A stretch of DNA of 64,000 nucleotides from Ipomoea triloba (lineage: Eukaryota > Streptophyta > Magnoliopsida > Solanales > Convolvulaceae): positions 7,073,204 through 7,137,203 of the forward strand of contig NC_044922.1 in NCBI RefSeq assembly GCF_003576645.1. The letters are read 5' to 3'. The position numbers and the translations under genes are program-made. Numbering within the stretch: position 1 is the first letter of the stretch; the number at the start of each line of letters is the position of its first letter. This document shows, one piece after another, positions 1 to 12,235 of this stretch. The notes beneath the pieces are model-generated. The model saw nothing but the letters and a program-made list of their open reading frames with translations, was not told where the DNA came from and ran no database searches.

Positions 1-135
1 ATGCCTTGATTTATTAATTGACATTTTTATGTATCTAATTGAAACTTTGAAAAGTTTGAGAGCGTAATTGACTTTACAGATAAAGTAAGATGGCCTAATT
101 GATACATTTAATGCAAAAAAAAAAATTTGACATTT

Positions 136-174
136 ATAATTACCTGGTATTACAGATCACTAACAGGTAATTAT
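136..174. repeat. Inverted repeat in monomer: 11-bp perfect arms, 17-base spacer
   Basis: ATAATTACCTG at 136-146 is the exact reverse complement of CAGGTAATTAT at 164-174, with 17 bases between. This belongs to a monomer subfamily reading TTTATAATTACC where the commonest form reads TTTATATTTACC. The common form keeps only 7-bp arms (TTACCTG/CAGGTAA). Similar copies occur near 14095, 14905, 15075, 15418, 17120, 17628, 20635, 21970 and 43141; some have base changes in arm or spacer. Such a dyad could extrude a cruciform; whether it does is unknown. Confidence 0.8.
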
Positions 175-965
175 GCCTTGATAACTAAATTGATATTTTT
201 ATTTATCTAATTGCAACTTTAAAAAGTTTGAGGGCCTAATTGACTTTACAGATAAAGTTTGTAGGCCTATTTGATACATTTTATGCACAGAAAATTTACA
301 TTTATATTTACCTGGTATTACAGGTCAGTAAAAGGTAATTATGCATTGATGACTAAATTGATATTTTTATTTATCTAATTGAAACTTTCAAAAGTTTGAG
401 GGCCTAATTGACTTTACAGATAAATTTTGACGGCCTATTTGTTATATTTTATGCAAAAAAAATGACATTAATGTTTACCTGGTATTACAGGTCACTAACA
501 AGTAATTACGCCTTGATGACTAAATTGACATTTTTATGCATCCAATTGCAACTTTAAAAAGTTTAAGGGCCTTATTGACTTCACAGATAAAGTTTGATGG
601 CCTATTTGGTACATTTTATGCAAAGAAAATTTACATTTATATTTACCTGGTATTACAGGTCACTAACATGTAATTATGCGTTGATTAGTAAATTCACATT
701 TTTATGTATCTAATTGCAACTTTAAAAAGTTTGAAGATCTAATTGACTTTACAGATAAAGTTTGATGGCCTATTTGATACATTTTATGCAAAAAAAATTG
801 ACATTTATATTTACCTAGTATTACTGGTCACTAATAGGTAATTATGCCTTGATGACTAAATTGACATTTTTATGTATCTTATTGCAACTTTAAAATGTTT
901 GAGGGCCTAATTAACTTTACAGATAAAGTTTGATGTCCTATTTGATACATTTTATGCAAAAAAGA

Positions 966-1100
966 AATGCCATTTATATTTATCTGGGATTACAGGTCAC
1001 TAACAAGTAAGCCATTTATATTTATCTGGGATTACAGGTCACTAACAAGTAATTATGTTATATTTATCTGGGATTACAGGTCACTAACAAGTAATTATGT
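966..1100 (+). repeat. Shingled partial-monomer triplication
   Basis: The segment GCCATTTATATTTATCTGGG through the following AACAAGTAA is present, repeated whole, and then repeated a third time from TTATATTTATC onward. Each copy is identical over the shared part and each continues a little further into the monomer than the last. The monomer phase is broken here. Slippage or an unmerged assembly overlap could both produce it. Confidence 0.7.
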
Positions 1101-1412
1101 CTTGATGACTGAATTGACATTTTAATATATCTAATTGCAACTTTAAAAATTTTAAGGGCCAAATTGACTTTACAGATAAAGTTTGATGGTCTAATTGATA
1201 TATTTTATGCAAAAAAATTGACATTTTTATGTATCTAATTGCAACTTTAAAAATTTTAAGGGCCAAATTGACTTTACAGATAAAGTTTGATGGTCTAATT
1301 GATATATTTTATGCAAAAAAATTGACATTTATATTTACCTGGTATTACAGGTCACTAACAGGTAATTATGCATTGATGACTAAATTGATATTTTTATGTA
1401 TCTAATTGCAAC

Positions 1413-1413
1413 N
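1413..1413. other. Single N between duplicated contig ends
   Basis: The 37 bases before this N, beginning ATGACTAAATTGATATT, are repeated exactly directly after it. A single N flanked by an exact direct duplication is the usual trace of two overlapping contig ends placed side by side without merging. Confidence 0.8.
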
Positions 1414-1529
1414 ATGACTAAATTGATATTTTTATGTATCTAATTGCAACTTTAATAAGTTTGAAGGCCTAATTGACTTTACAGATAAAGTTTGTTGGCC
1501 TATTTGATACATATTATGCAAAAAAAAAA

Positions 1530-1895
1530 AATGTGGAACTTATAGTTACCTGGTATTACAAGTCACTAACATGTAATTATACCTTGATAAACTAAATTTA
1601 CATGTTTTATCTAATTGCAACTTTTAAAAGTTTGATGGTCTAATTGACTTTACATGTAAAGTTTGATGGCCTATTTGCCATATTTTATGTAAAAAAAAAA
1701 AAAAAAAAAAGAAGTGACATTTACATTTACCTGGTATTGTTGGTCACAAACAGGTAATTATGCCTTGATAAACTAAATTGACATGTGTATGTAACGAATT
1801 GCAACATTAAAAACTTTGACGGCCTAATTTACTTTACATGTAAAGATTGATGGCCTATTTCACACTTTTTACGTAAAAATAAATGACATTTATAT
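1530..1895 (+). repeat. Divergent monomer trio (palindrome subfamily), copy 1
   Basis: Monomers here differ from the main family in linked positions: GGAACTTATAGTTACC, GTATTGTTGGTCAC in place of GTATTACAGGTCAC, ATGTAACGAATTGC, TTTACATGTAAAG in place of TTTACAGATAAAG, and CACACTTTTTACGTAAAA. The A-run at 1691-1710 is 20 long, the longest I saw. The same linked set recurs near 3440-3890, 11885-12235, 51080-51425, 52075-52290, 55340-56220 and 59860-60030, with a partial copy near 62115-62290. Confidence 0.85.
1648..1661. repeat. 14-bp perfect palindrome CTTTACATGTAAAG
   Basis: CTTTACATGTAAAG reads the same on both strands. It occupies the position where the main monomer has CTTTACAGATAAAG, in which only the outer 5 bp (CTTTA/TAAAG) are symmetric. 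Exact copies occur at 1832-1845, 3051-3064, 3569-3582, 3828-3841, 11485-11498, 12005-12018 and 62246-62259. No protein-binding role can be assigned from sequence. Confidence 0.85.
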
Positions 1896-3439
1896 TTACC
1901 TGGTATTACAGGTCACTAACAAGTTATTATGCCTTGATGACTTTATTGAGATTTTTATGTATATAATTGCAACTTTAAAAAGTTTGAGGACCTAATTGAC
2001 TTTACAGATAAAGTTTGATGGCCTATTTGACACATTTTATGCAAAAAAAAATTGACATTCATATTTACCTAGTATTACAGTTCACTAATAGGTAATTATG
2101 CCTTGATTACTAAAATGACACTTTTATGTATCTAATTGCAACTTTAAAAAGTTTGAGCGCCTAATTGACTTTACAGATAAAGTTTGATGGCCTATTTGAT
2201 ACATTTTATGCAAAGAAAATTTACATTTATATTTACCTGGTATTACAGATCACTAACAGGTAATTATGCATTGATGACTAAATTGACATTTTTATGTAAC
2301 TAATTGCAACTATAAAAAGTTTGAGGGCCTAATTGACTTTACAGATAAAGTTTGATGGCCTAATTCATACATTTTATGCAAAAAAGAATTGACATTTATA
2401 TTTACCTGGGAATACAGGTCACTAATAGGTAATTATGCCTTGATCACTGAATTGACATTTTTATTTATCTAATTGCAACTTTAAAAATTTTAAGGGCCAA
2501 ATTGACTTTACAGATAAAGTTTGATGGCCTAATTGATATATTTTGTGCAAAAAAAATTGACATTTATATTACCTGATATTACAGGTCACTAACAAGTAAT
2601 TACGCTTAGATGACTAAATTGACATTTTTATGTATCTAATTGCAACTTTAAAAAGTTTGAGAGCCTAATTAACTTTACAGATAAAGTTTGATGGCCTATT
2701 TGATACATTTTATGCAAAGAAAATTTACATTTATATTACCTGGTATTACAGGTCACTAACAGGTAATTATGCCTTGATGACTAAATTGACATTTTTATGT
2801 ATCTAATTGCAACTTTAAAAAGTTTGAGAGCCTAATTAACTTTACAGATAAAGTTTGATGGCCTATTTGATACATTTTATGCAAAGAAAATTTACATTTA
2901 TATTACCTGGTATTACAGGTCACTAACAGGTAATTACGCCTTGATTAACTAAAGTGACATGTTTATGTACCTAATTGCAACCTTGATTAACTAAAGTGAC
3001 ATGTTTATGTACCTAATTGCAACTTTATAAAGTTTGATGGCCTAATTTGACTTTACATGTAAAGTTTGATGGCCTATTTGACACATTTTATGTAAAAAAA
3101 AAAGAAAAAAAGTGACATTTATATTTACTTGGTATTACAGGTCACTAACAGGTAATTATGCCTTGATGACTAAATTGATATTTTTTTGTATCTATTTGCA
3201 ACTTTAAAAAGTTTGAGGGCCTAATAGACTTTACAGATAAAGTTTGATGGCCTATTTGATACATTTTATGCAAAAAAAATTGACATTTATATTTACCTGG
3301 TATGACAGGTCACTAACAGGTAATTATACCTTGATGACTAAATTGACATCTTTATGAAACTAATTGCAACTTTAAAAAGTTTGATGGTCTAATTGACTTT
3401 ACACTTAAAGTTTGTTGGCCTATTTGATACATATTATGC

Positions 3440-3890
3440 AAAAAAAAAAAAATGTGGAACTTATAGTTACCTGGTATTACAAGTCACTAACATTTAATTA
3501 TACCTTGATGAACTAAATTTACATGTTTTATCTAATTGCAACTTTTAAAAGTTTGATGGTCTAATTGACTTTACATGTAAAGTTTGATGGCCTATTTGCC
3601 ATATTTTATGTAAAAAAAAAACGAAGTGACATTTATATTTACCTGGTATTGTTGGTCACAAACAGGTAATTATGCCTTGATAAACTAAATTGACATGTGT
3701 ATGTAACGAATTGCAACTTTGATAAACTAAATTGACATGTGTATGTAACGAATTGCAACTTTAAAAACTTTGACGGCCTAATTTACTTTACATGTAAAAA
3801 CTTTAAAAACTTTGACGGCCTAATTTACTTTACATGTAAAGATTGATGGCCTATTTCACACTTTTTACGTAAAAATAAATGACCTTTATA
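3440..3890 (+). repeat. Divergent monomer trio, copy 2, with internal stutter
   Basis: This repeats the block of 1530-1895 almost base for base, at an offset of about 1921. It carries two extra partial duplications: the segment around GATGTAACG-type ATGTAACGAATTGC at 3680-3765 and the CTTTGACGGCC segment at 3770-3840. The A-run is shorter than in copy 1. Confidence 0.75.
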
Positions 3891-6189
3891 TTTACCTGGT
3901 ATTACAGGTCACTAACAAGTTATTATGCCTTGATGACTTTATTGAGATTGATGGCCTATTTGACACATTTTATGTAAAAAAAAAAAGAAAAAAAGTGACA
4001 TTTATATTTACTTGGTATTACAGGTCACTAACAGGTAATTATGTCTTGATGACTAAATTGATATTTTTATGTATCTAATTGAAACTTTAAAAAGTTTGAG
4101 GGCCTGATTGACTTTACAGATAAAGTTTGATGGCCTATTTGACACATTTTATGCAAAAAAAATTGACATTTATATTTACCTAGTATTACAGTTCACTAAC
4201 AGGTAATTATGCCTTGATTACTAAATTGACACTTTTATGTATCTAATTGCAACTTTAAAAAGTTTGAGCGCCTAATTGACTTTACAGATAAAGTTTGATG
4301 GCCTATTTGATACATTTTATGCAAAGAAAAGTTACATTTATATTTACCTGGTATTACAGATCACTAACAGGTAATTATGCATTGATGACTAAATTGACAT
4401 TTTTATGTAACTAATTGCAACTATAAAAAGTTTGAGGGCCTAATTGACTTTACAGATAAAGTTTGTGGGCCTATTTGATACATTTTATGCACAGAAAATT
4501 TACATTTATATTTACCTGGTATTTCAGATCAGTAAAAGGTAATTATGCATTGATTACTAAATTGATATTTTTATTTATCTAATTGAAACTTTCAAAAGTT
4601 TGAGGGCCAAATTGACTTTACAGATAAATTTTGACGGCCTATTTGTTATATTTTATGCAAAAAAAATGACATTAATGTTTACCTGGTATTACAGGTCACT
4701 AACAAGTAATTACGCCTTGATGACTAAATTGACATTTTTATGCATCCAATTGCAACTTTAAAAAGTTTAAGGGCCTAATTGACTTCACAGATAAAGTTTG
4801 ATGGCCTATTTGATATATTTTATGCAATGAAAATTTACATTTATATTTACCTGGTATTACAGGTCACTAACATTTAATTATGCGTTGATTAGTAAATTCA
4901 CATTTTTATGTATCTAATTGCAACTTTAAAAAGTTTGAAGGCCTAATTGACTTTACAGATAAAGTTTGATGGCCTATTAGATACATTTTATGCAAAAAAA
5001 ATTAACATTTATATTTACCTGGTATTACTGGTCACTAATAGGTAATTATGCCTTGATGACTAAATTGACATTTTGATGTATCTTATTTCAACTTTAAAAT
5101 GTTTGAGGGCCTAATTGACTTTACAGATAAAGTTTGATGTCCTATTTGATACATTTTATGCAAAAAAGAAATGACATTTATATTTATCTGGGATTACAGG
5201 TCACTAACAAGTAATTATGCCTTGATGACTGAATTGACATTTTAATATATCTAATTGCAACTTTAAAAATTTTAAGGGCCAAATTGACTTTACAGATAAA
5301 GTTTGATGGTCTAATTGATATATTTTATGCAAAAAAAATTGACATTTATATTTACCTGGTATTACAGGTCACTAACAGGTAATTATGCATTGATGAATAA
5401 ATTGATATTTTTATGTATCTAATTGCAACTTTAATAAGTTTGAGGGCCTAATTGACTTTTCAGATAAATTTTATTAGCCTATTTGATACATTTTATGCAA
5501 AAAATAAATTGACATTTATATTTACCTGAGATTACAGGATACTAACACGTAATTATGTCTTGATTTCTGAATTGACAATTTTATGTATCTAATTGAAACT
5601 TTAAAAAGTTTGAGAGCCCAATTGACTTTACAGATAAAGTTTGATGGCCTATTAGATACATTTTATGCAAAAAATAAATTGACATTTATATTTACCTGTG
5701 ATTACAGGATACTAACACGTAATTATGTCTTGATTTCTGAATTGACAATTTTATGTATCTAATTGAAACTTTAAAAAGTTTGAGAGCCCAATTGACTTTA
5801 CAGATAAAGTAAGATGCCTAATTGATACATTTTATCCAAAAAAAAAAATTGACATTTATAATTACCTGATATTACAGATCACCAACAGGTAATTATGCCT
5901 TGATGACTAAATTGATATTTTTATTTATCTAATTGCAACTTTAAAAAGTTTGAGGGCCTAATTGACTTTACAGATAAAGTTTGATGTCCTATTTGATACA
6001 TTTTATGCAAAAAAGAAATGTCATTTATATTTACCTGGGATTACAGGTCACTAACAGGTAATTATGCCTTGATGACTGAATTGACATTTTAATATATCTA
6101 ATTGCAACATTAAAAATTTTAAGGGCCAAATTGACTTTACAGATAAAGTTTGATGGCCTAATTGATATATTTTATGCAAAAAAAATTGA

Positions 6190-9100
6190 CATTTATATTT
6201 ACCTGATATTACAGGTCACCAACAGGTAATTATGCATTTATGACTAAATTGATATTTGTATGTATCTAATTGCAACTTTAAAAAGTTTGAGCGCCTAATT
6301 GACTTTACAGATAAAGTTTGATGACCTATTTGATACATTTTATGCAAAAAAGAAATGCCATTTATATTTATCGGGGATTACAGGTCACTAACAAGTAATT
6401 ATGCCTTGATGACTGAATTGACATTTTAATATATCTAATTGCAACTTTAAAAATTTTAAGGGCCAAATTGACTTTACAGATAAAGTTTGATGGTCTAATT
6501 GATATATTTTATGCAAAAAAAATTGACATTTATATTTACCTGATATTATAGGTCACCAACAGGTAATTATGCATTTATGACTAAATTGATATTTGTATGT
6601 ATCTAATTGCAACTTTAAAAAGTTTGAGCGCCTAATTGACTTTACAGATAAAGTTTGATGACCTATTTGATACATTTTATGCAAAAAAGAAATGCCATTT
6701 ATATTTATCGGGGATTACAGGTCACTAACAAGTAATTATGCCTTGATGACTGAATTGACATTTTAATATATCTAATTGCAACTTTAAAAATTTTAAGGGC
6801 CAAATTGACTTTACAGATAAAGTTTGATGGTCTAATTGATATATTTTATGCAAAAAAAATTGACATTTATATTTACCTGATATTATAGGTCACCAACAGG
6901 TAATTATGCATTTATGACTAAATTGATATTTGTATGTATCTAATTGCAACTTTAAAAAGTTTGAGCGCCTAATTGACTTTACAGATAAAGTTTGATGACC
7001 TATTTGATACATTTTATGCAAAAAAGAAATGCCATTTATATTTATCGGGGATTACAGGTCACTAACAAGTAATTATGCCTTGATGACTGAATTGACATTT
7101 TAATATATCTAATTGCAACTTTAAAAATTTTAAGGGCCAAATTGACTTTACAGATAAAGTTTGATGGTCTAATTGATATATTTTATGCAAAAAAAATTGA
7201 CATTTATATTTACCTGATATTATAGGTCACCAACAGGTAATTATGCATTTATGACTAAATTGATATTTGTATGTATCTAATTGCAACTTTAAAAAGTTTG
7301 AGCGCCTAATTGACTTTACAGATAAAGTTTGATGACCTATTTGATACATTTTATGCAAAAAAGAAATGCCATTTATATTTATCGGGGATTACAGGTCACT
7401 AACAAGTAATTATGCCTTGATGACTGAATTGACATTTTAATATATCTAATTGCAACTTTAAAAATTTTAAGGGCCAAATTGACTTTACAGATAAAGTTTG
7501 ATGGTCTAATTGATATATTTTATGCAAAAAAAATTGACATTTATATTTACCTGATATTATAGGTCACCAACAGGTAATTATGCATTTATGACTAAATTGA
7601 TATTTGTATGTATCTAATTGCAACTTTAAAAAGTTTGAGCGCCTAATTGACTTTACAGATAAAGTTTGATGACCTATTTGATACATTTTATGCAAAAAAG
7701 AAATGCCATTTATATTTATCGGGGATTACAGGTCACTAACAAGTAATTATGCCTTGATGACTGAATTGACATTTTAATATATCTAATTGCAACTTTAAAA
7801 ATTTTAAGGGCCAAATTGACTTTACAGATAAAGTTTGATGGTCTAATTGATATATTTTATGCAAAAAAAATTGACATTTATATTTACCTGATATTATAGG
7901 TCACCAACAGGTAATTATGCATTTATGACTAAATTGATATTTGTATGTATCTAATTGCAACTTTAAAAAGTTTGAGCGCCTAATTGACTTTACAGATAAA
8001 GTTTGATGACCTATTTGATACATTTTATGCAAAAAAGAAATGCCATTTATATTTATCGGGGATTACAGGTCACTAACAAGTAATTATGCCTTGATGACTG
8101 AATTGACATTTTAATATATCTAATTGCAACTTTAAAAATTTTAAGGGCCAAATTGACTTTACAGATAAAGTTTGATGGTCTAATTGATATATTTTATGCA
8201 AAAAAAATTGACATTTATATTTACCTGATATTATAGGTCACCAACAGGTAATTATGCATTTATGACTAAATTGATATTTGTATGTATCTAATTGCAACTT
8301 TAAAAAGTTTGAGCGCCTAATTGACTTTACAGATAAAGTTTGATGACCTATTTGATACATTTTATGCAAAAAAGAAATGCCATTTATATTTATCGGGGAT
8401 TACAGGTCACTAACAAGTAATTATGCCTTGATGACTGAATTGACATTTTAATATATCTAATTGCAACTTTAAAAATTTTAAGGGCCAAATTGACTTTACA
8501 GATAAAGTTTGATGGTCTAATTGATATATTTTATGCAAAAAAAATTGACATTTATATTTACCTGATATTATAGGTCACCAACAGGTAATTATGCATTTAT
8601 GACTAAATTGATATTTGTATGTATCTAATTGCAACTTTAAAAAGTTTGAGCGCCTAATTGACTTTACAGATAAAGTTTGATGACCTATTTGATACATTTT
8701 ATGCAAAAAAGAAATGCCATTTATATTTATCGGGGATTACAGGTCACTAACAAGTAATTATGCCTTGATGACTGAATTGACATTTTAATATATCTAATTG
8801 CAACTTTAAAAATTTTAAGGGCCAAATTGACTTTACAGATAAAGTTTGATGGTCTAATTGATATATTTTATGCAAAAAAAATTGACATTTATATTTACCT
8901 GATATTATAGGTCACCAACAGGTAATTATGCATTTATGACTAAATTGATATTTGTATGTATCTAATTGCAACTTTAAAAAGTTTGAGCGCCTAATTGACT
9001 TTACAGATAAAGTTTGATGACCTATTTGATACATTTTATGCAAAAAAGAAATGCCATTTATATTTATCGGGGATTACAGGTCACTAACAAGTAATTATGC

Positions 9101-9353
9101 CTTGATGACTGAATTGACATTTTAATATATCTAATTGCAACTTTAAAAATTTTAAGGGCCAAATTGACTTTACAGATAAAGTTTGATGGTCTAATTGATA
9201 TATTTTATGCAAAAAAAATTGACATTTATATTTACCTGATATTATAGGTCACCAACAGGTAATTATGCATTTATGACTAAATTGATATTTGTATGTATCT
9301 AATTGCAACTTTAAAAAGTTTGAGCGCCTAATTGACTTTACAGATAAAGTTTG
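6190..9353 (+). repeat. 337-bp dimeric higher-order repeat, ~9 units
   Basis: The marker GAGCGCC occurs ten times at exact 337-base steps (its internal GCGCC begins at 6291, 6628, 6965, 7302, 7639, 7976, 8313, 8650, 8987 and 9324). Each unit is two diverged monomers. One carries GATATTATAGGTCACC, ATGCATTTATGAC and GAGCGCC. The other carries GAAATGCCATTT, TATCGGGGATTACAGG, TTTTAATATATC and AAATTTTAAGGGCC. Interior units look identical. The first unit has ATTACAGG for ATTATAGG, and the last changes to GATGTCC and TCTGGG, so both edges can be placed. This points to recent local amplification. Confidence 0.92.
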
Positions 9354-11884
9354 ATGTCCTATTTGATACATTTTATGCAAAAAAGAAATGCCATTTATAT
9401 TTATCTGGGATTACAGGTCACTAACAAGTAATTATGCCTTGATAACTGAATTGACATTTTAATATATCTAATTGCAACTTTAAAAATTTTAAGGGCCAAA
9501 TTGACTTTACAGATAAAGTTTGATGGTCTAATTGATATATTTTATGCAAAAAAATTGACATTTATATTTACCTGGTATTACTGGTCACTAATAGGTAATT
9601 ATGCCTTGATGACTAAATTGATATTTTTATTTATCTAATTGCAACTTTAAAAAGTTTAAGGGCCTAATTGACTTCACAGATAAAGTTTGATGGTCTAATT
9701 GATATATTTTATGCAAAAAAATTGACATTTATATTTACCTGGTATTACTGGTCACTAATAGGTAATTATGCCTTGATGACTAAATTGACATTTTTATATA
9801 TCTAATTGAAACTTTAAAAAGTTTGAGAGCCTAATTGACTTTACAGATAAAGTAAGATGCCTAATTGATACATTTTATCCAAAAAAAAAATTGACATTTA
9901 TAATTACCTGGTATTACAGATCACCAACAGATAATTATGTCTTGATGACTAAATTGATATTTTTATTTATCTAATTGCAACTTTAAAAAGTTTGAGGGCC
10001 TAATTGACTTTACAGATAAAGTTTGATGTCCTATTTGATACATTTTATGCAAAAAAGAAATGTCATTTATATTTACCTGGGATTACAGGTCACTAACACG
10101 TAATTATGCCTTGATGACTGAATTGACATTTTAATATATCTAATTGCAACATTAAAAATTTTAAGGGCCAAATTGACTTTACAGATAAAGTTTGATGGCC
10201 TAATTGATATATTTTATGCAAAAAAAATTGACATTTATATTTACCTGATATTATAGGTCACTAATAGGTAATTACACCTTGATAACTAAATTGACATTTT
10301 TATGTATCTAATTTCAACTTTAAAAAGTTTGAGGGCCTAATTGAATTTACAGATAAATTTTTATGGCCTATTTGATACATTTTATGCAAAGAAAATTTCA
10401 ATTTATATTTACCTGGTATTACAGGTCACTAACGTGTAATTATGCGTTGATGAGTAAATTGATATTTTTATGTATCTAATTCCAACTTTAAAAAGTTTGA
10501 AGGCCTAATTGACTTTACATATAAAGTTTGATGGCCTATTTGATACATTTTATGCACAGAAAATTTACATTTATATTTAACTGGTATTAGAAATCACTAG
10601 CATGTATCTAATTGCAACTTTAAAAAGTTTGAAGGCCTAATTGACTTTACAGATAAAGTTTGATGGCTTATTTCATACATTTTATGCAAAAAAAAATTTA
10701 CATTTATATTTACCTGTTATTACAGGTCACTAACAGGTAATTAGGCATTGATAACTAAATTGACATTTTTATGTATCTTATTGCAACTTTAAAAAGTTTG
10801 AGGGCCTAATTGACTTTACAGATAAAGTTTGATGGCCTAATTCATACATTTTATGCAAAAAAGAAATGACATTTATATTTGCCTGGAATACAGGTCACTA
10901 ATAGGTAATTATGCCTTGATAACTGAATTGACATTTTTATATATCTAATTGCAACTTTAAAAATTTTAAGGGCCAAATTGACTTTACAGATAAAGTTTGA
11001 TGGCCTAATTGATATATTTTATGCAAAAAAAATTGACATTTATATTTACCTGGTATTACAGGTCACCAATAGGTAATTATGCATTGATGACTAAATTGAT
11101 ATTTGTATGTATCTAATTGCAACTTTAAAAAGTTTGAGGGCATGATTGACTTTACAGATAAAGTTTGACCGCCTATTTGTTACATTTTATGCAAAAAAAA
11201 TGACATTAATGTTTACCTGGTATTACAGGTCACTAACAAGTAATTACGCCTTGATAACTAAATTGACATTTTTATGTATCTAATTGCAACTTTAAAAAGT
11301 TTGAGAGCCTAATTAACTTTACAGATAAAGTTTGATGGCCTATTTGATACATTTTATGCAAAGAAAATTTACATTTATATTACCTGGTATTACAGGTCAC
11401 TAACAGGTAATTACGCCTTGATTAACTAAAGTGACATGTTTATGTACCTAATTGCAACATTATAAAGTTTGATGGCCTAATTGACTTTACATGTAAAGTT
11501 TGATGGCCTATTTGACACATTTTATGTAAAAAAAAAAAAAGAAAAAAAGTGACATTTATATTTACCTGGTATTACAGGTCACTAACAGGTAATTATGCCT
11601 TGATGACTAAATTGATATTTTTATGTATCTATTTGCAACTTTAAAAAGTTTGAGGGCCTAATAGACTTTACAGATAAAGTTTGATGGCCTATTTGATACA
11701 TTTTATGCAAAAAAAATTGACATTTATATTAACTGGTATTACAGGTTACTAACAGGTAATTATACCTTGATGACTAAATTGACATCTTTATGAAACTAAT
11801 TGCAACTTTAAAAAGTTTGATGGTTTAATTGACTTTACACTTAAGGTTTGATGGCCTATTTGATACATATTATGCAAAAAAAAA

Positions 11885-12235
11885 AAAATGTGCAACTTAT
11901 AGTTACCTGGTATTACAAGTCACTAACATGTAATTATACCTTGATGAACTAAATTTACATGTTTTATCTAATTGCAACTTTTAAAAGTTTGATGGTCTAA
12001 TTGACTTTACATGTAAAGTTTGATGGCCTATTTGCCATATTTTATGTAAAAAAAAAAAAAAGAAGTGACATTTATATTTACCTGGTATTGTTGGTCACAA
12101 ACAGGTAATTATGCCTTGATAAACTAAATTGACATGTGTATGTAACGAATTGCAACTTTAAAAACTTTGACGGCCTAATTTACTTTACATGTAAATATTG
12201 ATGGCCTATTTCACACTTTTTACGTAAAAATAAAT
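11885..12235 (+). repeat. Divergent monomer trio (palindrome subfamily), copy 3
   Basis: It carries the linked markers CAACTTATAGTTACC, GTATTGTTGGTCAC, ATGTAACGAATTGC and CACACTTTTTACG. The palindrome is exact at 12005-12018. The next monomer reads TTTACATGTAAATAT, one base off, near 12182. Monomer order is the same as in copies 1 and 2. Confidence 0.8.

Larger units (their letters stand above)
1..6190 (+). repeat. Mixed, diverged satellite monomers with internal segmental copies
   Basis: About 36 monomers of several subfamilies, with no simple higher-order period. Blocks recur inside the region. The stretch beginning near 286 (ATGCACAG variant) recurs near 4490, an offset of about 4204. The palindrome-bearing block near 1530-1895 recurs near 3450-3890. 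A two-copy local repeat carrying ACACGTAATTATGTCTTG lies at about 5484-5800. Partial-monomer duplications lie at 966-1100, 1145-1320, 2940-3015 and 3715-3840. No gene was found. Confidence 0.9.

Noticed and set aside
1691..1710. Poly(A) runs as tails of retroposed SINEs or processed pseudogenes
   Set aside because: The A-run occurs once in every monomer at the same place after ATTTTATGC and is part of the unit. No target duplications flank it.
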